From assembly GCF_024519315.1 (NCBI RefSeq), contig NZ_JANIIC010000017.1, forward strand, positions 87,120-151,119: a stretch of DNA of 64,000 nucleotides, written 5' to 3'. This DNA comes from Streptomyces malaysiensis subsp. samsunensis. Lineage in GTDB: Bacteria > Actinomycetota > Actinomycetes > Streptomycetales > Streptomycetaceae. Below the pieces are notes generated by a model, which worked only from the letters and a program-made list of their open reading frames with translations, ran no database searches and was not told where the DNA came from. Both the position numbers and the translations under genes were made by a program. This document shows, in pieces, positions 1 to 6,868 of the stretch. Positions within the stretch are counted from its first letter, which is position 1. Each line of letters opens with the position of its first letter.

Positions 1-355
1 GTCCGGCCAGGCAGGCGGCGGTGAGCCAGGCCGAACCGGCGGCCACGGTGATGGCTGAGTGGAGACGGCGCTGTTTGCCGGTGGTGCGGCCGACCCACCA
101 GGTGGTGCCGGTCAGGGCCACGGACGCCAGGGTCAGACCGACCCCGGCCCCGGCACTGTTGGCCCACCGCTCGTGTCCGAGGGCCCCGGCCAGGCCCGCA
201 CCGGCGATGCCGAGCCATGGGGGGAGGTGGGGCTTGACGCGGTGCAGCAGGTACCCCGAGATGCTGCCCCCGCCGGAACCGCCGCGCGGGTCCATGGTGT
301 AGCCGTTCATGGTGCCGTCGTCGTTGTAGGCGGTCACCCTGTTGTTGCGGGTCAT
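1..355 (-). CDS. TraB/FtsK-like DNA translocase, N-terminal part (runs off the left edge)
   Basis: Only the first 118 codons are in the window. The ATG at 353-355 follows a good ribosome site (GGGAGGTG). The visible part has a polar Gly/Ser-rich start of about 35 residues, then hydrophobic stretches around residues 48-63 and 70-90 separated by short basic turns, as in the membrane anchor of AICE transfer ATPases. No Walker motif is visible, so the assignment rests on position: this is where FtsK/TraB genes sit, downstream of TraA-, Spd- and DUF2637-type genes in related elements. It could instead be a further small Spd membrane protein. Confidence 0.5.
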   Translation of the reverse strand, partial: MTRNNRVTAYNDDGTMNGYTMDPRGGSGGGSISGYLLHRVKPHLPPWLGIAGAGLAGALGHERWANSAGAGVGLTLASVALTGTTWWVGRTTGKQRRLHSAITVAAGSAWLTAACLAG

Positions 356-371
356 GGCCGCACCTCCCTTT

Positions 372-929
372 CTACTGCTGGGTGAAGTCCATGCGCGGCT
401 GCTGGGGGCGCCGGGCACGGTGACGGACGCGGTTGATCTCTTCCTCGTACTGCTGCTGGAACGTGGCGTAGGCAGCCGCGGCGTTCTTGGCCGCATCCCG
501 CAAAGCGTCAGCGGACTTCTGGAGCTTCCGGGCCACCTTCTGCGCCCGGATCCGGGAGCCGAACGTCTTGCCCTCCGGGTCCGGCACCGCGGCCAGCACA
601 CCCTTGAGGATCTCGGCGCCCATGGCCACCTCGATGGACAGCGTGACGGCCGCTGCACGGATGCTGTTGCAGTAGAACCGCACCTGTGCCGGGGAGGTGA
701 ACTCCGGGGAAGGCAGCAGGGCTTCGGAGTGCGGACGGGCACCGCCAGCGTGGTTCTTGTTGCGGTTGTTGTTGACCGTGACGTTGATCGGCGGGACGAA
801 CGAGCCGCCCATCGCGCCGACGAACCCGCCCGCCGCGGCGCCCGCGTTGGCGAACTTGTTCCCTTTGCCGTTGTCCGCGCGGCCGTTGGTGGGCCGGTGC
901 GGGCGCTGGCCGTTGGTGTGCTGAGCCAT
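372..929 (-). CDS. TraA-like plasmid-transfer protein
   Basis: A protein of 185 residues. The N-terminal 60 are Asn/Gly-rich and low in complexity, including an Asn-Val-Thr-Val-Asn run. A compact helical domain follows from about residue 72 (SPAQVRFYCNSIRAAAVTLS), with a Lys/Arg-rich coiled C-terminus. The arrangement matches what I recall as the TraA-type protein encoded beside traB in Streptomyces conjugative elements. It has no signal peptide or membrane segment and is probably cytoplasmic. It is the second-last gene of the leftward operon, 16 bases ahead of the partial translocase gene. The biochemical role is unknown. Confidence 0.55.
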   Translation of the reverse strand: MAQHTNGQRPHRPTNGRADNGKGNKFANAGAAAGGFVGAMGGSFVPPINVTVNNNRNKNHAGGARPHSEALLPSPEFTSPAQVRFYCNSIRAAAVTLSIEVAMGAEILKGVLAAVPDPEGKTFGSRIRAQKVARKLQKSADALRDAAKNAAAAYATFQQQYEEEINRVRHRARRPQQPRMDFTQQ

Positions 930-946
930 CAGACGGTCCCCTTAAG

Positions 947-1453
947 TCAGTTGGCGGTGCGGCGGACGATGAGCCAGGTGGTCTGTGCGGCGATCAGGTT
1001 CAGCAGCCACCACAGGGGCAGCGGACCGGCCAGCGGGCCAAACCCCGCGGCGGATGCGGCCCAGGCGAGACCGGAGGTGCCGAGCAGGGCCGCGGCTATG
1101 CGCCAGCCCCACACCTCCGCCCCCTTGGCCGGGCGACGGCGCTGCGCGATGCCCAGCCACAGCAGCGGGCCCGCGGCGGCGGGGGCGAGCACCAGAGCGG
1201 ACCACCAGGCCATCACGTGCAGGAGCGCGGTGACGGGGAAGGCCAGCACGCTCAGGGTGAGCGGGGCGAGCGCGCGGCGGTGCTTCCACAGCCACCGCGC
1301 CGCGGCGTCCAGGGCCAGGCGGGTCAGGGTCGGGCGTTCGGGCACCACGACCACGAACGGATCAGCAGAGCGGCGCCCACGCTGGCGCGGGATACGGACG
1401 GTGGTGACGCCCGCCGCGGTCTTCACGGTGCGGGCACGGGTACGGCTGGACAC
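947..1453 (-). CDS. Spd-like element membrane protein
   Basis: A 168-residue protein with a basic N-terminus (about 50 residues) and four hydrophobic segments near residues 62-78, 82-100, 117-136 and 140-157. I chose the GTG at 1451-1453 because GGGAG lies eight bases upstream; the frame stays open further upstream but reads as antisense-like protein. Small multi-pass proteins of this kind spread plasmid DNA between mycelial compartments in Streptomyces (Spd proteins). That role is inferred from context, since Spd proteins are poorly conserved in sequence. Confidence 0.6.
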   Translation of the reverse strand: MSSRTRARTVKTAAGVTTVRIPRQRGRRSADPFVVVVPERPTLTRLALDAAARWLWKHRRALAPLTLSVLAFPVTALLHVMAWWSALVLAPAAAGPLLWLGIAQRRRPAKGAEVWGWRIAAALLGTSGLAWAASAAGFGPLAGPLPLWWLLNLIAAQTTWLIVRRTAN

Positions 1454-1488
1454 AGCGAAACTCCCGGGAAGAGGTGGAGTGGAGTGGG

Positions 1489-1872
1489 TTAGGCGGGGCG
1501 CTGTTCGTCGGGGTAGGCGCATGTCACGCACAGGCCGAGGGAGGTCGGGATGCAGTACCCGGCATCGGTGCGGCAGGCGGGGCAGGTACGGCGCGCGAGC
1601 ATCGCCGCGGCGAGCGCCGCGGACTTCGCAGCCGTCATCGGCCGCACCCGCTTCGCCCGGTCCAGCCGGTACAGGAACGCGACCTGCGTCCCACCGGCGC
1701 GGCGGTTGGCCCGCATGACCTGGGCTGCGATCGGCTGCCCACCGGGCCGCAGCCCGCGGGCCCGTAACTGACGGCGCGTGGCCATGCCGTCCGGCGCCAG
1801 GCGCCACGGGAAAGTGGGGATGCCGTAGCGGGCGCCGGAAGGGTCGTAGCACTTGCCGAACGCCGGGCTCAC
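1489..1872 (-). CDS. RRQRL-motif zinc-binding protein
   Basis: A 127-residue protein of a family restricted to actinomycete mobile elements. It carries the signature region TRRQLRARGLRPGGQ (about residues 31-45) and a C-terminal treble of cysteine pairs (CPAC ... YCIP ... CVTC, about residues 97-119) fit for one zinc ion. The start is the GTG at 1870-1872, which overlaps the stop of the upstream gene as GTGA, implying coupled translation. The molecular function is unknown; the basic helix and zinc knuckle suggest nucleic-acid or protein binding. Confidence 0.75.
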   Translation of the reverse strand: MSPAFGKCYDPSGARYGIPTFPWRLAPDGMATRRQLRARGLRPGGQPIAAQVMRANRRAGGTQVAFLYRLDRAKRVRPMTAAKSAALAAAMLARRTCPACRTDAGYCIPTSLGLCVTCAYPDEQRPA

Positions 1873-2354
1873 CGGGCACCACCGAGGGGGAGCGGCTGCA
1901 CCCGCCACAGGACCTCGGCGGCCGGGGGCAGAGCGGCGCCCGGCGTGTGCGCGGTCCACCCCTCGCGGGGCGCGCCCTCGGCTTCAGCCGCGGCCTCCGC
2001 TGCGTCGAGAGTGGCGTGCACGCTGTGCAGGGCCCCGCGGTGGAAGAGGACGTAGACGCGGTCAGTCAGGGCGCTCTGCTTGCGGACCGTGCGGAGCAGC
2101 ATCCGCAGCGCCTGCCGGTCCTCGGTATCGAGGAGGGACTGCGCCCGCAGGGTCTCCAGCTCTCCCTCCAGCCGGGCGGCATCGGCCGTAGCGCGGACCA
2201 GTTCGGCGCGCAGCTCCTCAAGGGCGGTCTCCGCGCGGATCGCGGAATCGGTGACGATCTCGGCTTCCCGCCGAGGCTCCTCGGCCTCGGCCTCGGCCGT
2301 CATCAGGTCAGCGCGCAGGGTACGCAGGGTCCGGGTACGGCAAACGGCGATCAC
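1869..2354 (-). CDS. Coiled-coil protein of the AICE transfer operon
   Basis: A 161-residue protein with a long Glu/Arg/Ala-rich coiled coil over about residues 15-90 and an alpha/beta-looking C-terminal half. The start at the GTG 2352-2354 overlaps the DUF2637 stop as GTGA. I do not recognise a named family. Its place between a DUF2637 protein and the RRQRL protein, with four-base overlaps on both sides, shows that it belongs to the transfer operon. It has no membrane segments. Confidence 0.6.
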   Translation of the reverse strand: MIAVCRTRTLRTLRADLMTAEAEAEEPRREAEIVTDSAIRAETALEELRAELVRATADAARLEGELETLRAQSLLDTEDRQALRMLLRTVRKQSALTDRVYVLFHRGALHSVHATLDAAEAAAEAEGAPREGWTAHTPGAALPPAAEVLWRVQPLPLGGAR

Positions 2355-3361
2355 GTGACGGCTCCTTCGAGGACGGGGGTGGTGGTCGCACCGTGGTCGC
2401 GCAGTTCCTGGTAGCGGGTGGAGACCCAGCCGACAGACCAGCCGCACAGCTCGGCAGCGGCACGCACCGGCAGTCCTGCCTCGAACGCGGCCTGAACGGT
2501 CGCGCGGGCCCGGTCCTCGGGGAACTTCTCCACCGCGGGACCGGCGGCCAGCAGCGCGGCGCGTTCACGCTCGGCCCGCTCCTCGCGCTCCCGCTGTTCA
2601 CGACGCGCAGCGGCTTCCCGCTCGCGGCGCTCATCCTCACGGCGCTGGGCGGCCTCGCGTTCACGGCGTTCACGCTCCCGCTCACGCTGTTCACGCTCGC
2701 GCTCACGGCGCTCACGCTCTTCCCGCTCGGCACGTTCGCGGGCTTCGGCCCGCTCCCGTTCCTCACGGCGGGCCCGCTCCTCCCGCTCAGCTTGCTCACG
2801 GGCGAGACCGGCCTCGTGTTCACGCTGTTCACGCGCCAGCATCGCGGCGTGCTCGCGCTCCTCACGGGCCCGCCGCTCGGCCGCCTCACGGCGTTCGGCC
2901 GCTGCCTTCTCGCGGGCCTCCCGCTCGGCGCGCTGCTCCGCTTCCAGCGCGGTCACAGCCGCAGCGATGGCCCGCCGGTAGGCCAGCCCGGTTTCCGCGG
3001 TGACGATCAGCAGCAACGGCGCAACCGCATGCACGGCCACGCCCACCAGGTCTTTCTTCAGCGCGGAATCGGCGACGTTCAGCGCCAGGGTCATGCAGCC
3101 GGTCATCCACCGCAGCACGACCGGCCACCGGCCGCCATGCCCGCCCAGCCGGGCCAGCACCGCATCCAGGCGGACCACGATCACCACCGCGGCGTCCACC
3201 ACCAACGGCAGAATCGGCGCGGTCCAAGCCCACTTGGCCGGGGTGTGCTCGGATGCCAGCGGGGTGACGGTGAGGACCGAGTAGAGCATGGCGCCCGCGA
3301 CGATCAGCCATGTGCCCACCGACAGAGCGCGCTCGGCTGAACGGATCTGAACCGCGTTCAC
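2351..3361 (-). CDS. DUF2637 membrane protein with long charged coiled coil
   Basis: A 336-residue protein. The first 130 residues carry four membrane helices of the DUF2637 type (a Spd-related family of AICEs). Next comes an unusually long region (about residues 140-280) made almost only of Glu, Arg and Ala, predicted to be one continuous coiled coil or single alpha helix. The last 55 residues form a small helix-turn-helix-like tail (ARATVQAAFEAGLPVRAAAE). The GTG start at 3359-3361 overlaps the upstream stop. It is probably a membrane-anchored DNA spreading or mating-bridge component; the exact role is unknown. Confidence 0.75.
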   Translation of the reverse strand: MNAVQIRSAERALSVGTWLIVAGAMLYSVLTVTPLASEHTPAKWAWTAPILPLVVDAAVVIVVRLDAVLARLGGHGGRWPVVLRWMTGCMTLALNVADSALKKDLVGVAVHAVAPLLLIVTAETGLAYRRAIAAAVTALEAEQRAEREAREKAAAERREAAERRAREEREHAAMLAREQREHEAGLAREQAEREERARREERERAEARERAEREERERREREREQRERERERREREAAQRREDERREREAAARREQREREERAERERAALLAAGPAVEKFPEDRARATVQAAFEAGLPVRAAAELCGWSVGWVSTRYQELRDHGATTTPVLEGAVT

Positions 3362-3645
3362 GCGTCCACCCCCGCCCGTGAACGCACCCGGACCGTCGCG
3401 ATCAGGCACACCGGAGAGGAGAGGTCTTCGGGGATGTCGGGGGTCTCGCACCACTCCCACTCAGCGCCCGGCACCAGCTCATAGCCCAGCGCGGTGAGCG
3501 CCGCCGCGCGTTCGGTGAACGTCGGCACCGGAGCGGCACGGCCGAAGTCGTGCTCCGGCCAGATCTCGAAGGTATTCAGCAGCACCACGTACAGGCGCCA
3601 CCCACGAGCGCCGGTGGACATCTGCGCCGTGAACTCCTGCGTCAT
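3358..3645 (-). CDS. DUF6303 family protein
   Basis: A small, cysteine-poor protein of 95 residues with the family's typical opening (MTQEFTAQMS), a WRLYVVLLNT strand and the WPEHDF segment. The ATG at 3643-3645 shares bases with the preceding stop (TGATG), and its own stop overlaps the DUF2637 start, so it is translated in the operon. Function unknown. The family occurs in Streptomyces AICEs next to DUF6284, and both are probably accessory to transfer. Confidence 0.75.
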   Translation of the reverse strand: MTQEFTAQMSTGARGWRLYVVLLNTFEIWPEHDFGRAAPVPTFTERAAALTALGYELVPGAEWEWCETPDIPEDLSSPVCLIATVRVRSRAGVDA

Positions 3646-3908
3646 CAGGCCACCTCCGGCGAGATCGCCCCGTCCCGGTTCGCCAACGCCCGCCGCGCGG
3701 CCAGCACCCGGCGCCGGGCCCGGCGGATACGGCGCGCATCCAGCTCGGAGACCGGCCGGTCCAGCAGGCTGATCTGCACATCCAGCAACTCGACTTCCGC
3801 TGCGATGAGCGGCATCTCGTCCTCGATCGCGTCCAGCTCCGCGGCGGTCGGCTCGCGGTCGGACAGGTCGGCGGTAACAACCGCCTGAAGTGCACCGATG
3901 TGCTTCAT
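3645..3908 (-). CDS. DUF6284 family protein, first gene of the transfer operon
   Basis: An 87-residue helical protein (opening MKHIGALQAVVTADLSD; Glu-rich middle; basic C-terminal helix with RRIRRARRRVLAARRALANR). It is the first gene of the leftward operon. The leader upstream of its ATG (3906-3908) is about 360 bases long, counted from the promoter at 4274-4302, and contains two strong hairpins. Function unknown; it is a family found in Streptomyces conjugative elements. Confidence 0.75.
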   Translation of the reverse strand: MKHIGALQAVVTADLSDREPTAAELDAIEDEMPLIAAEVELLDVQISLLDRPVSELDARRIRRARRRVLAARRALANRDGAISPEVA

Positions 3909-3944
3909 GGGTCGTGGTTCCTTCCAAGGTGGTACGGCCCGAAA

Positions 3945-3975
3945 GCGGCTCCGGTGTTCCGAGCACCGGAGCCGC
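3945..3975 (-). promoter_or_regulatory. Strong hairpin in the transfer-operon leader
   Basis: A perfect 12-bp inverted repeat (3945-3956 with 3964-3975, arm GCGGCTCCGGTG) with a 7-base loop, 37 bases before the DUF6284 start codon. No U-tract follows on either strand. It could be an attenuator, an RNA stability element or a GC-rich terminator that must be read through. Confidence 0.6.
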
Positions 3976-4014
3976 GCGCCGTTGGGGAAAGCGGGCCGCA
4001 TGATCCGGCCCGGA

Positions 4015-4035
4015 CCGCTCGGGAGTTCCGAGCGG
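4015..4035 (-). promoter_or_regulatory. Second leader hairpin
   Basis: A perfect 8-bp stem (CCGCTCGG with CCGAGCGG) and 5-base loop, immediately next to the tRNA-like fold at 4038-4109 and 39 bases upstream (in the operon's sense) of the 12-bp hairpin. The two hairpins and the fold together make the leader highly structured. Confidence 0.5.
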
Positions 4036-4037
4036 AT

Positions 4038-4109
4038 GGCGGACGGGGAGGGAGTTGCACCCTCGACCCCGCAGGGACGCTCTACGCGCCGTCCGTTGGT
4101 CTGCCACCA
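4038..4109. other. tRNA-like fold in the leader (degenerate tRNA or structured RNA)
   Basis: On the plus strand GGCGGAC (4038-4044) pairs with GTCTGCC (4099-4105) using one G-U pair, and the latter is followed by ACCA. Inside, GAGGG/CCCTC closes a 7-base loop and GGACG/CGTCC closes another arm. Read on the minus strand the 7-base loop is TGCAACT, close to a T-loop. The arms do not fit canonical tRNA lengths and no D-arm is visible, so I do not call it a functional tRNA. Confidence 0.3.
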
Positions 4110-4273
4110 GCCATGCCGTACACCTCCCATCAGCGGCTTTGGCTGGGACCTATGAAGTTCTCAAGCAGCAGGCGCTTCCTTTCACCCCCTTGTGAAGGGC
4201 TTCCGGGCGCTACGGAGCAGCCCAAAGAAGGCCCTCCGTGCCGCCTCCGGTCTTGCTCGGTGGCGACGTGTTC

Positions 4274-4302
4274 AACATAGCCAACCTGCTTAAGCAGGTC
4301 AA
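4274..4302 (-). promoter_or_regulatory. Consensus promoter with operator palindrome inside the spacer
   Basis: Reading leftward, TTGACC (4302-4297) and TATGTT (4279-4274) are separated by exactly 17 bases, a near-consensus housekeeping promoter for the transfer operon. The perfect 16-bp palindrome ACCTGCTTAAGCAGGT (4284-4299) spans 13 of the 17 spacer bases and part of the -35 box. A repressor bound there would block RNA polymerase. The adjacent GntR gene is the obvious candidate regulator, as KorSA is for pSAM2. Confidence 0.65.
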
Positions 4303-4351
4303 CCAAGATGGGTGGCTCGCTCAGGCTGGGCAGGTGCCTTACCATGGCGGA

Positions 4352-5194
4352 ATGAGCCTTGACCCGAACGACGACCGACCGCCGTACATGCAGGTCAGCA
4401 GCGTTCTACGAGCGGAAATCCTCACAAGGAAGTTCGAGCCCGGAACGCAGTTGCCGTCAGGCCCGGACCTGGCCAAGCGGTTCGAGGTAGCCCGCGGGAC
4501 GGTGGGCAAGGCGCTGGACCTGCTGAGGGACGAAGGGCTGATCGTGACCCGCAAGGGGTCCGGCTCCTTTGTGCGGGAGCGCACGGAACGACCTGTCGGC
4601 CTGCGTCCCCACCTCGAAATGGCCTTCGCGGATCCGCACGTGACGGTGGACTTCGCGGGATTCAGCAGCGAGACGTTGCACGGCGCGATGCAGGAACCAC
4701 TCGATAAGATCCGCACGGGGCGACTCCGCCCCGAGTCGATCACGGTGCGGTTGCTCCTGCCTGACACCACAGCCCCCATGGCGGTGCCCACGCTCGTGGA
4801 CGGCCTCGCGGACGACCCGGCCCTACGCAACCGCGCCCGGGACATCGCCCTGACGCACGCGGCCGGCATAAAGCACTCGGTCGAGGTGCTGGCCGAACTC
4901 GGCCTCGTCGAGAAGGCGACGGTGGAGGTCAAGGTCTACCGTGCGACGTCACTCTTCAAGCTCTACGTTCTGAATCACCGTGACGTGTTCTTCGGCTTCT
5001 ATCCGCTGCGAGAGCGCACTCTCACGGTCGAGGGGGAAGCCCGTACGTTCTTCGACATCACCGGCAAGGACACGACGCTCTTCCACCACGCTGCCGGTCC
5101 TGACGGAGAGTCGATGGGGTCGCAGTACGTTCAGCAGGCCACGAAGTGGTTCGAGAGCATCTGGGACACAATCGCCTACGAACGCGAGGCATGA
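4352..5194 (+). CDS. GntR-family regulator of the first AICE
   Basis: A 280-residue protein with an N-terminal GntR winged helix (about residues 8-75; LPSGPDLAKRFEVARGTVGK, then LIVTRKGSGSFV). A C-terminal domain of about 190 residues matches none of the usual FCD/UTRA/aminotransferase effector domains that I can recognise. The ATG at 4352-4354 starts just before the winged helix. The gene is divergent from the transfer operon and lies 50 bases from the palindrome at 4284-4299, its likely operator. Its stop overlaps the HAD gene start (ATGA), so the two are one transcript. Confidence 0.8.
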   Translation: MSLDPNDDRPPYMQVSSVLRAEILTRKFEPGTQLPSGPDLAKRFEVARGTVGKALDLLRDEGLIVTRKGSGSFVRERTERPVGLRPHLEMAFADPHVTVDFAGFSSETLHGAMQEPLDKIRTGRLRPESITVRLLLPDTTAPMAVPTLVDGLADDPALRNRARDIALTHAAGIKHSVEVLAELGLVEKATVEVKVYRATSLFKLYVLNHRDVFFGFYPLRERTLTVEGEARTFFDITGKDTTLFHHAAGPDGESMGSQYVQQATKWFESIWDTIAYEREA

Positions 5195-5871
5195 TCATGG
5201 CACCCGAGACCCTCGATGGAACCCTGGCCCCCGTACGGCACGTGCTACTCGACTTCGACGGCCCAGTGTGCTCGGTCTTCGCGGGCTTCTCTGCCGGTGA
5301 CGTCGCCCGAAGTCTGGCTGCACTCCTGAGCGGCCCCGACGGTGCACCGCCGGGGCACGAGGAGTCCGACCCCTTGGCGATGCTCCGCCGTATCGCTGAG
5401 ACTCGGGAAGACCTGGTCTCAGCAGCGGATTCGCACCTCACCCAACTAGAAGTCGAGGCCGTTGAGCGGGCCCGACCTACGCCGGGGGGCGTCGCCTTCA
5501 TGGAAGCCTGCGCCGCTACCGGCCGCTCGGTGTGGGTGGTCAGCAACAACGCAACGGCGGCCATCGACCGGTACCTATCCGATCACGGGCTCCGCGACCT
5601 GGTCGCGGGCACTTTCGGTCGTACCGCCGGTCGGCCAGAGTCGATGAAGCCTTCGCCGGAACTCCTCATCGCAGCCATGCGCGCGGCTGACGCGAAACCT
5701 GGCGAATGCCTGTTCATCGGGGATGCGGTCCGGGACGTCGAGGCCGCCCATGCGGCCGACATGAAGACGATCGGGTACGCCAACAAGCCGGGCAAGGCGG
5801 ATGCTCTGTCCGCGGCTGGAGCTGTCGCGGTGGTGACCTCCATGGAGACGCTGGCAGCAAGCGTCACCTGA
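5191..5871 (+). CDS. HAD-superfamily phosphatase
   Basis: A 226-residue protein with all four HAD motifs: LLDFDGPV (motif I, two catalytic Asp), VVSNN (motif II), a Lys in ESMKPSPE (motif III) and FIGDAVRD (motif IV). The cap region between motifs I and II is helical. The substrate is unknown; the size is typical of phosphoglycolate-phosphatase-like enzymes. It starts by ATGA overlap with the GntR stop, and a second in-frame ATG lies two codons on. GntR-HAD pairs at the right end of AICEs look like cargo or element control. The stop codon lies inside the first of two 12-bp tandem repeats near attR. Confidence 0.8.
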   Translation: MIMAPETLDGTLAPVRHVLLDFDGPVCSVFAGFSAGDVARSLAALLSGPDGAPPGHEESDPLAMLRRIAETREDLVSAADSHLTQLEVEAVERARPTPGGVAFMEACAATGRSVWVVSNNATAAIDRYLSDHGLRDLVAGTFGRTAGRPESMKPSPELLIAAMRAADAKPGECLFIGDAVRDVEAAHAADMKTIGYANKPGKADALSAAGAVAVVTSMETLAASVT

Positions 5872-5892
5872 CATCAACGCTGACATCAACCG
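5869..5892. repeat. Tandem 12-bp repeat near attR, possible integrase arm sites
   Basis: TGACATCAACGC (5869-5880) is followed directly by TGACATCAACCG (5881-5892). The motif resembles the TGACGGCAACG repeats near both ends of the second element, so arm-type binding sites for the integrase or excisionase are likely. The first copy contains the HAD stop codon. Confidence 0.5.
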
Positions 5893-6017
5893 GCGGCGCG
5901 ATCCTGAGGCGCAATTCCGGGGCCTGTGGGCCATGTGTGGGCCAGCCGCCCAGTGGGGGCGCGCGATCCTCACATCTGTGCAGCTCAGAGGCTGGTTGGA
6001 TCGGGACACCGCATCGC

Positions 6018-6073
6018 TCTTGAAAACCGTCGTGGCAGCGATGTCACCGAGGGTTCAAATCCCTCAGCCTCCG
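6018..6073 (+). other. attR: 3' half of a tRNA-Ser(UGA) gene
   Basis: The segment begins in the anticodon loop (CTTGAAAA, anticodon UGA) and runs through a class-II long variable arm, a perfect T-arm (GAGGGTTCAAATCCCTC) and the 3' acceptor strand GCCTCC. The sequence 5' of it cannot form the D-arm or the anticodon 5' strand, so this is a fragment, not a tRNA gene. It marks the right attachment site of the first element. Confidence 0.85.
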
Positions 6074-6097
6074 CCGAGGTCAGCGAATTAGCTGGTC

Positions 6098-6132
6098 AGA
6101 AGAGGTGCCCCTGGTACGGGGGCACCCCTTCT
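6098..6132 (+). terminator. Terminator hairpin after the tRNA-Ser fragment
   Basis: GGTGCCCC (6104-6111) pairs with GGGGCACC (6119-6126) around a 7-base loop. The stem is extended by AGAAG/CTTCT beyond one mismatch. It is probably the original terminator of the tRNA-Ser gene, left on the chromosomal side of attR. Confidence 0.6.
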
Positions 6133-6189
6133 GCGTGCTCGGCGGCTCGCCCTGGGGCGTTGGAATTGCACTTTGATGCCGGCCGTGGC

Positions 6190-6612
6190 TCAAGTTGGGT
6201 TCTCGTGTGGTACGACGACGATCTGGTGCTCGTCCTCGTAGACGATCCTCCCCGGGTTGGACGACTGGATCATTCGGCACTCGATTCCATGAGCGGCGAG
6301 GATCTCCAGGTAGCCGTCCACCCGCGCGATCAGATGCTGGGACGTGGACTTGAACCAGGCCGCTGCTCCGGGGTGGAGCTTGTGGTCGTAGACCGTTGGG
6401 TCCGCGGTTGAGGGGTCGGGGTAGGCCGCGTTGTACCAGTCGTTGTTGGCTCGTCTGAAGCGCTCCTGCTCGGGGGGCAGCTTTCCGTTCCGTGCCAGGA
6501 GGTTGACGAGACCGAACACCCCGGTGAAGTAACCGCGCTGGTTCCGGATCGGGCTCTGGAAGCGTACGTAGGGGGCTTCGTCAGAGGGAGCCTTTGCTTC
6601 GCCGATTTTCAC
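6190..6612 (-). CDS. Conserved protein of unknown function paired with an XRE gene
   Basis: A 140-residue soluble protein rich in aromatic residues (NNDWYNAAYPDP, AAWFKSTSQHLIARVDGYLE) ending in an IVYEDEHQIVVV strand. I chose the GTG at 6610-6612; upstream codons in the same frame are Pro-rich and not protein-like. It resembles a conserved Streptomyces protein I cannot name. It is transcribed divergently from the XRE gene at 6869, with a 16-bp dyad between them. A toxin-antitoxin or regulator-target pair is possible, but no catalytic motif shows which. Confidence 0.65.
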   Translation of the reverse strand: MKIGEAKAPSDEAPYVRFQSPIRNQRGYFTGVFGLVNLLARNGKLPPEQERFRRANNDWYNAAYPDPSTADPTVYDHKLHPGAAAWFKSTSQHLIARVDGYLEILAAHGIECRMIQSSNPGRIVYEDEHQIVVVPHENPT

Positions 6613-6783
6613 GGTGCGGATGTTAGAGGCGGGCTGCGCTTCGCCGAGGCGCGTGGTGCCGGTGCCAGGCCCGGTGGTGGGTAGATCTGGCCGAAAAGCT
6701 ATGGGTGGGGTGTTGGTGCAGGTCAGGGCTGGCGACCGGCGGTGTGGAGGGTTGGTCGTGGGTGGGGATCCCGGAAGTGGGCT

Positions 6784-6799
6784 TTTAGTTGTAGCTAAA
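6784..6799. promoter_or_regulatory. Dyad between the divergent XRE pair
   Basis: TTTAG (6784 on) and CTAAA (to 6799) form an inverted repeat with a short centre, AT-rich against the GC-rich background and about 70 bases before the XRE start. It is a plausible operator or overlapping promoter element. Confidence 0.35.
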
Positions 6800-6868
6800 G
6801 GTGGGAATCTGTAAACGAGGGCGCTCGAAGCCCGACGTCGGCACCATGCGCTGGGAGGGTGATTGAGC

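Larger units (their letters stand above)
1..6073. mobile_element. Right part of an AICE integrated in a tRNA-Ser(UGA) gene
   Basis: This is the right-hand portion of an integrative conjugative element. It contains a leftward operon of transfer and spread proteins, a GntR regulator and a HAD phosphatase, and it ends at 6018-6073 in the 3' half of a serine tRNA with no matching 5' half. For a rightward tRNA the intact copy remains at the other end, so the element continues left of base 1. Its integrase, excisionase and replication initiator are expected there, matching the order in the complete second element at 23150-34982. Confidence 0.85.

Noticed and set aside
4038..4109. A functional tRNA gene with encoded CCA
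   Set aside because: The acceptor pairing is good, but the D-arm is missing and the inner arms have wrong lengths. Reported only as a tRNA-like fold.
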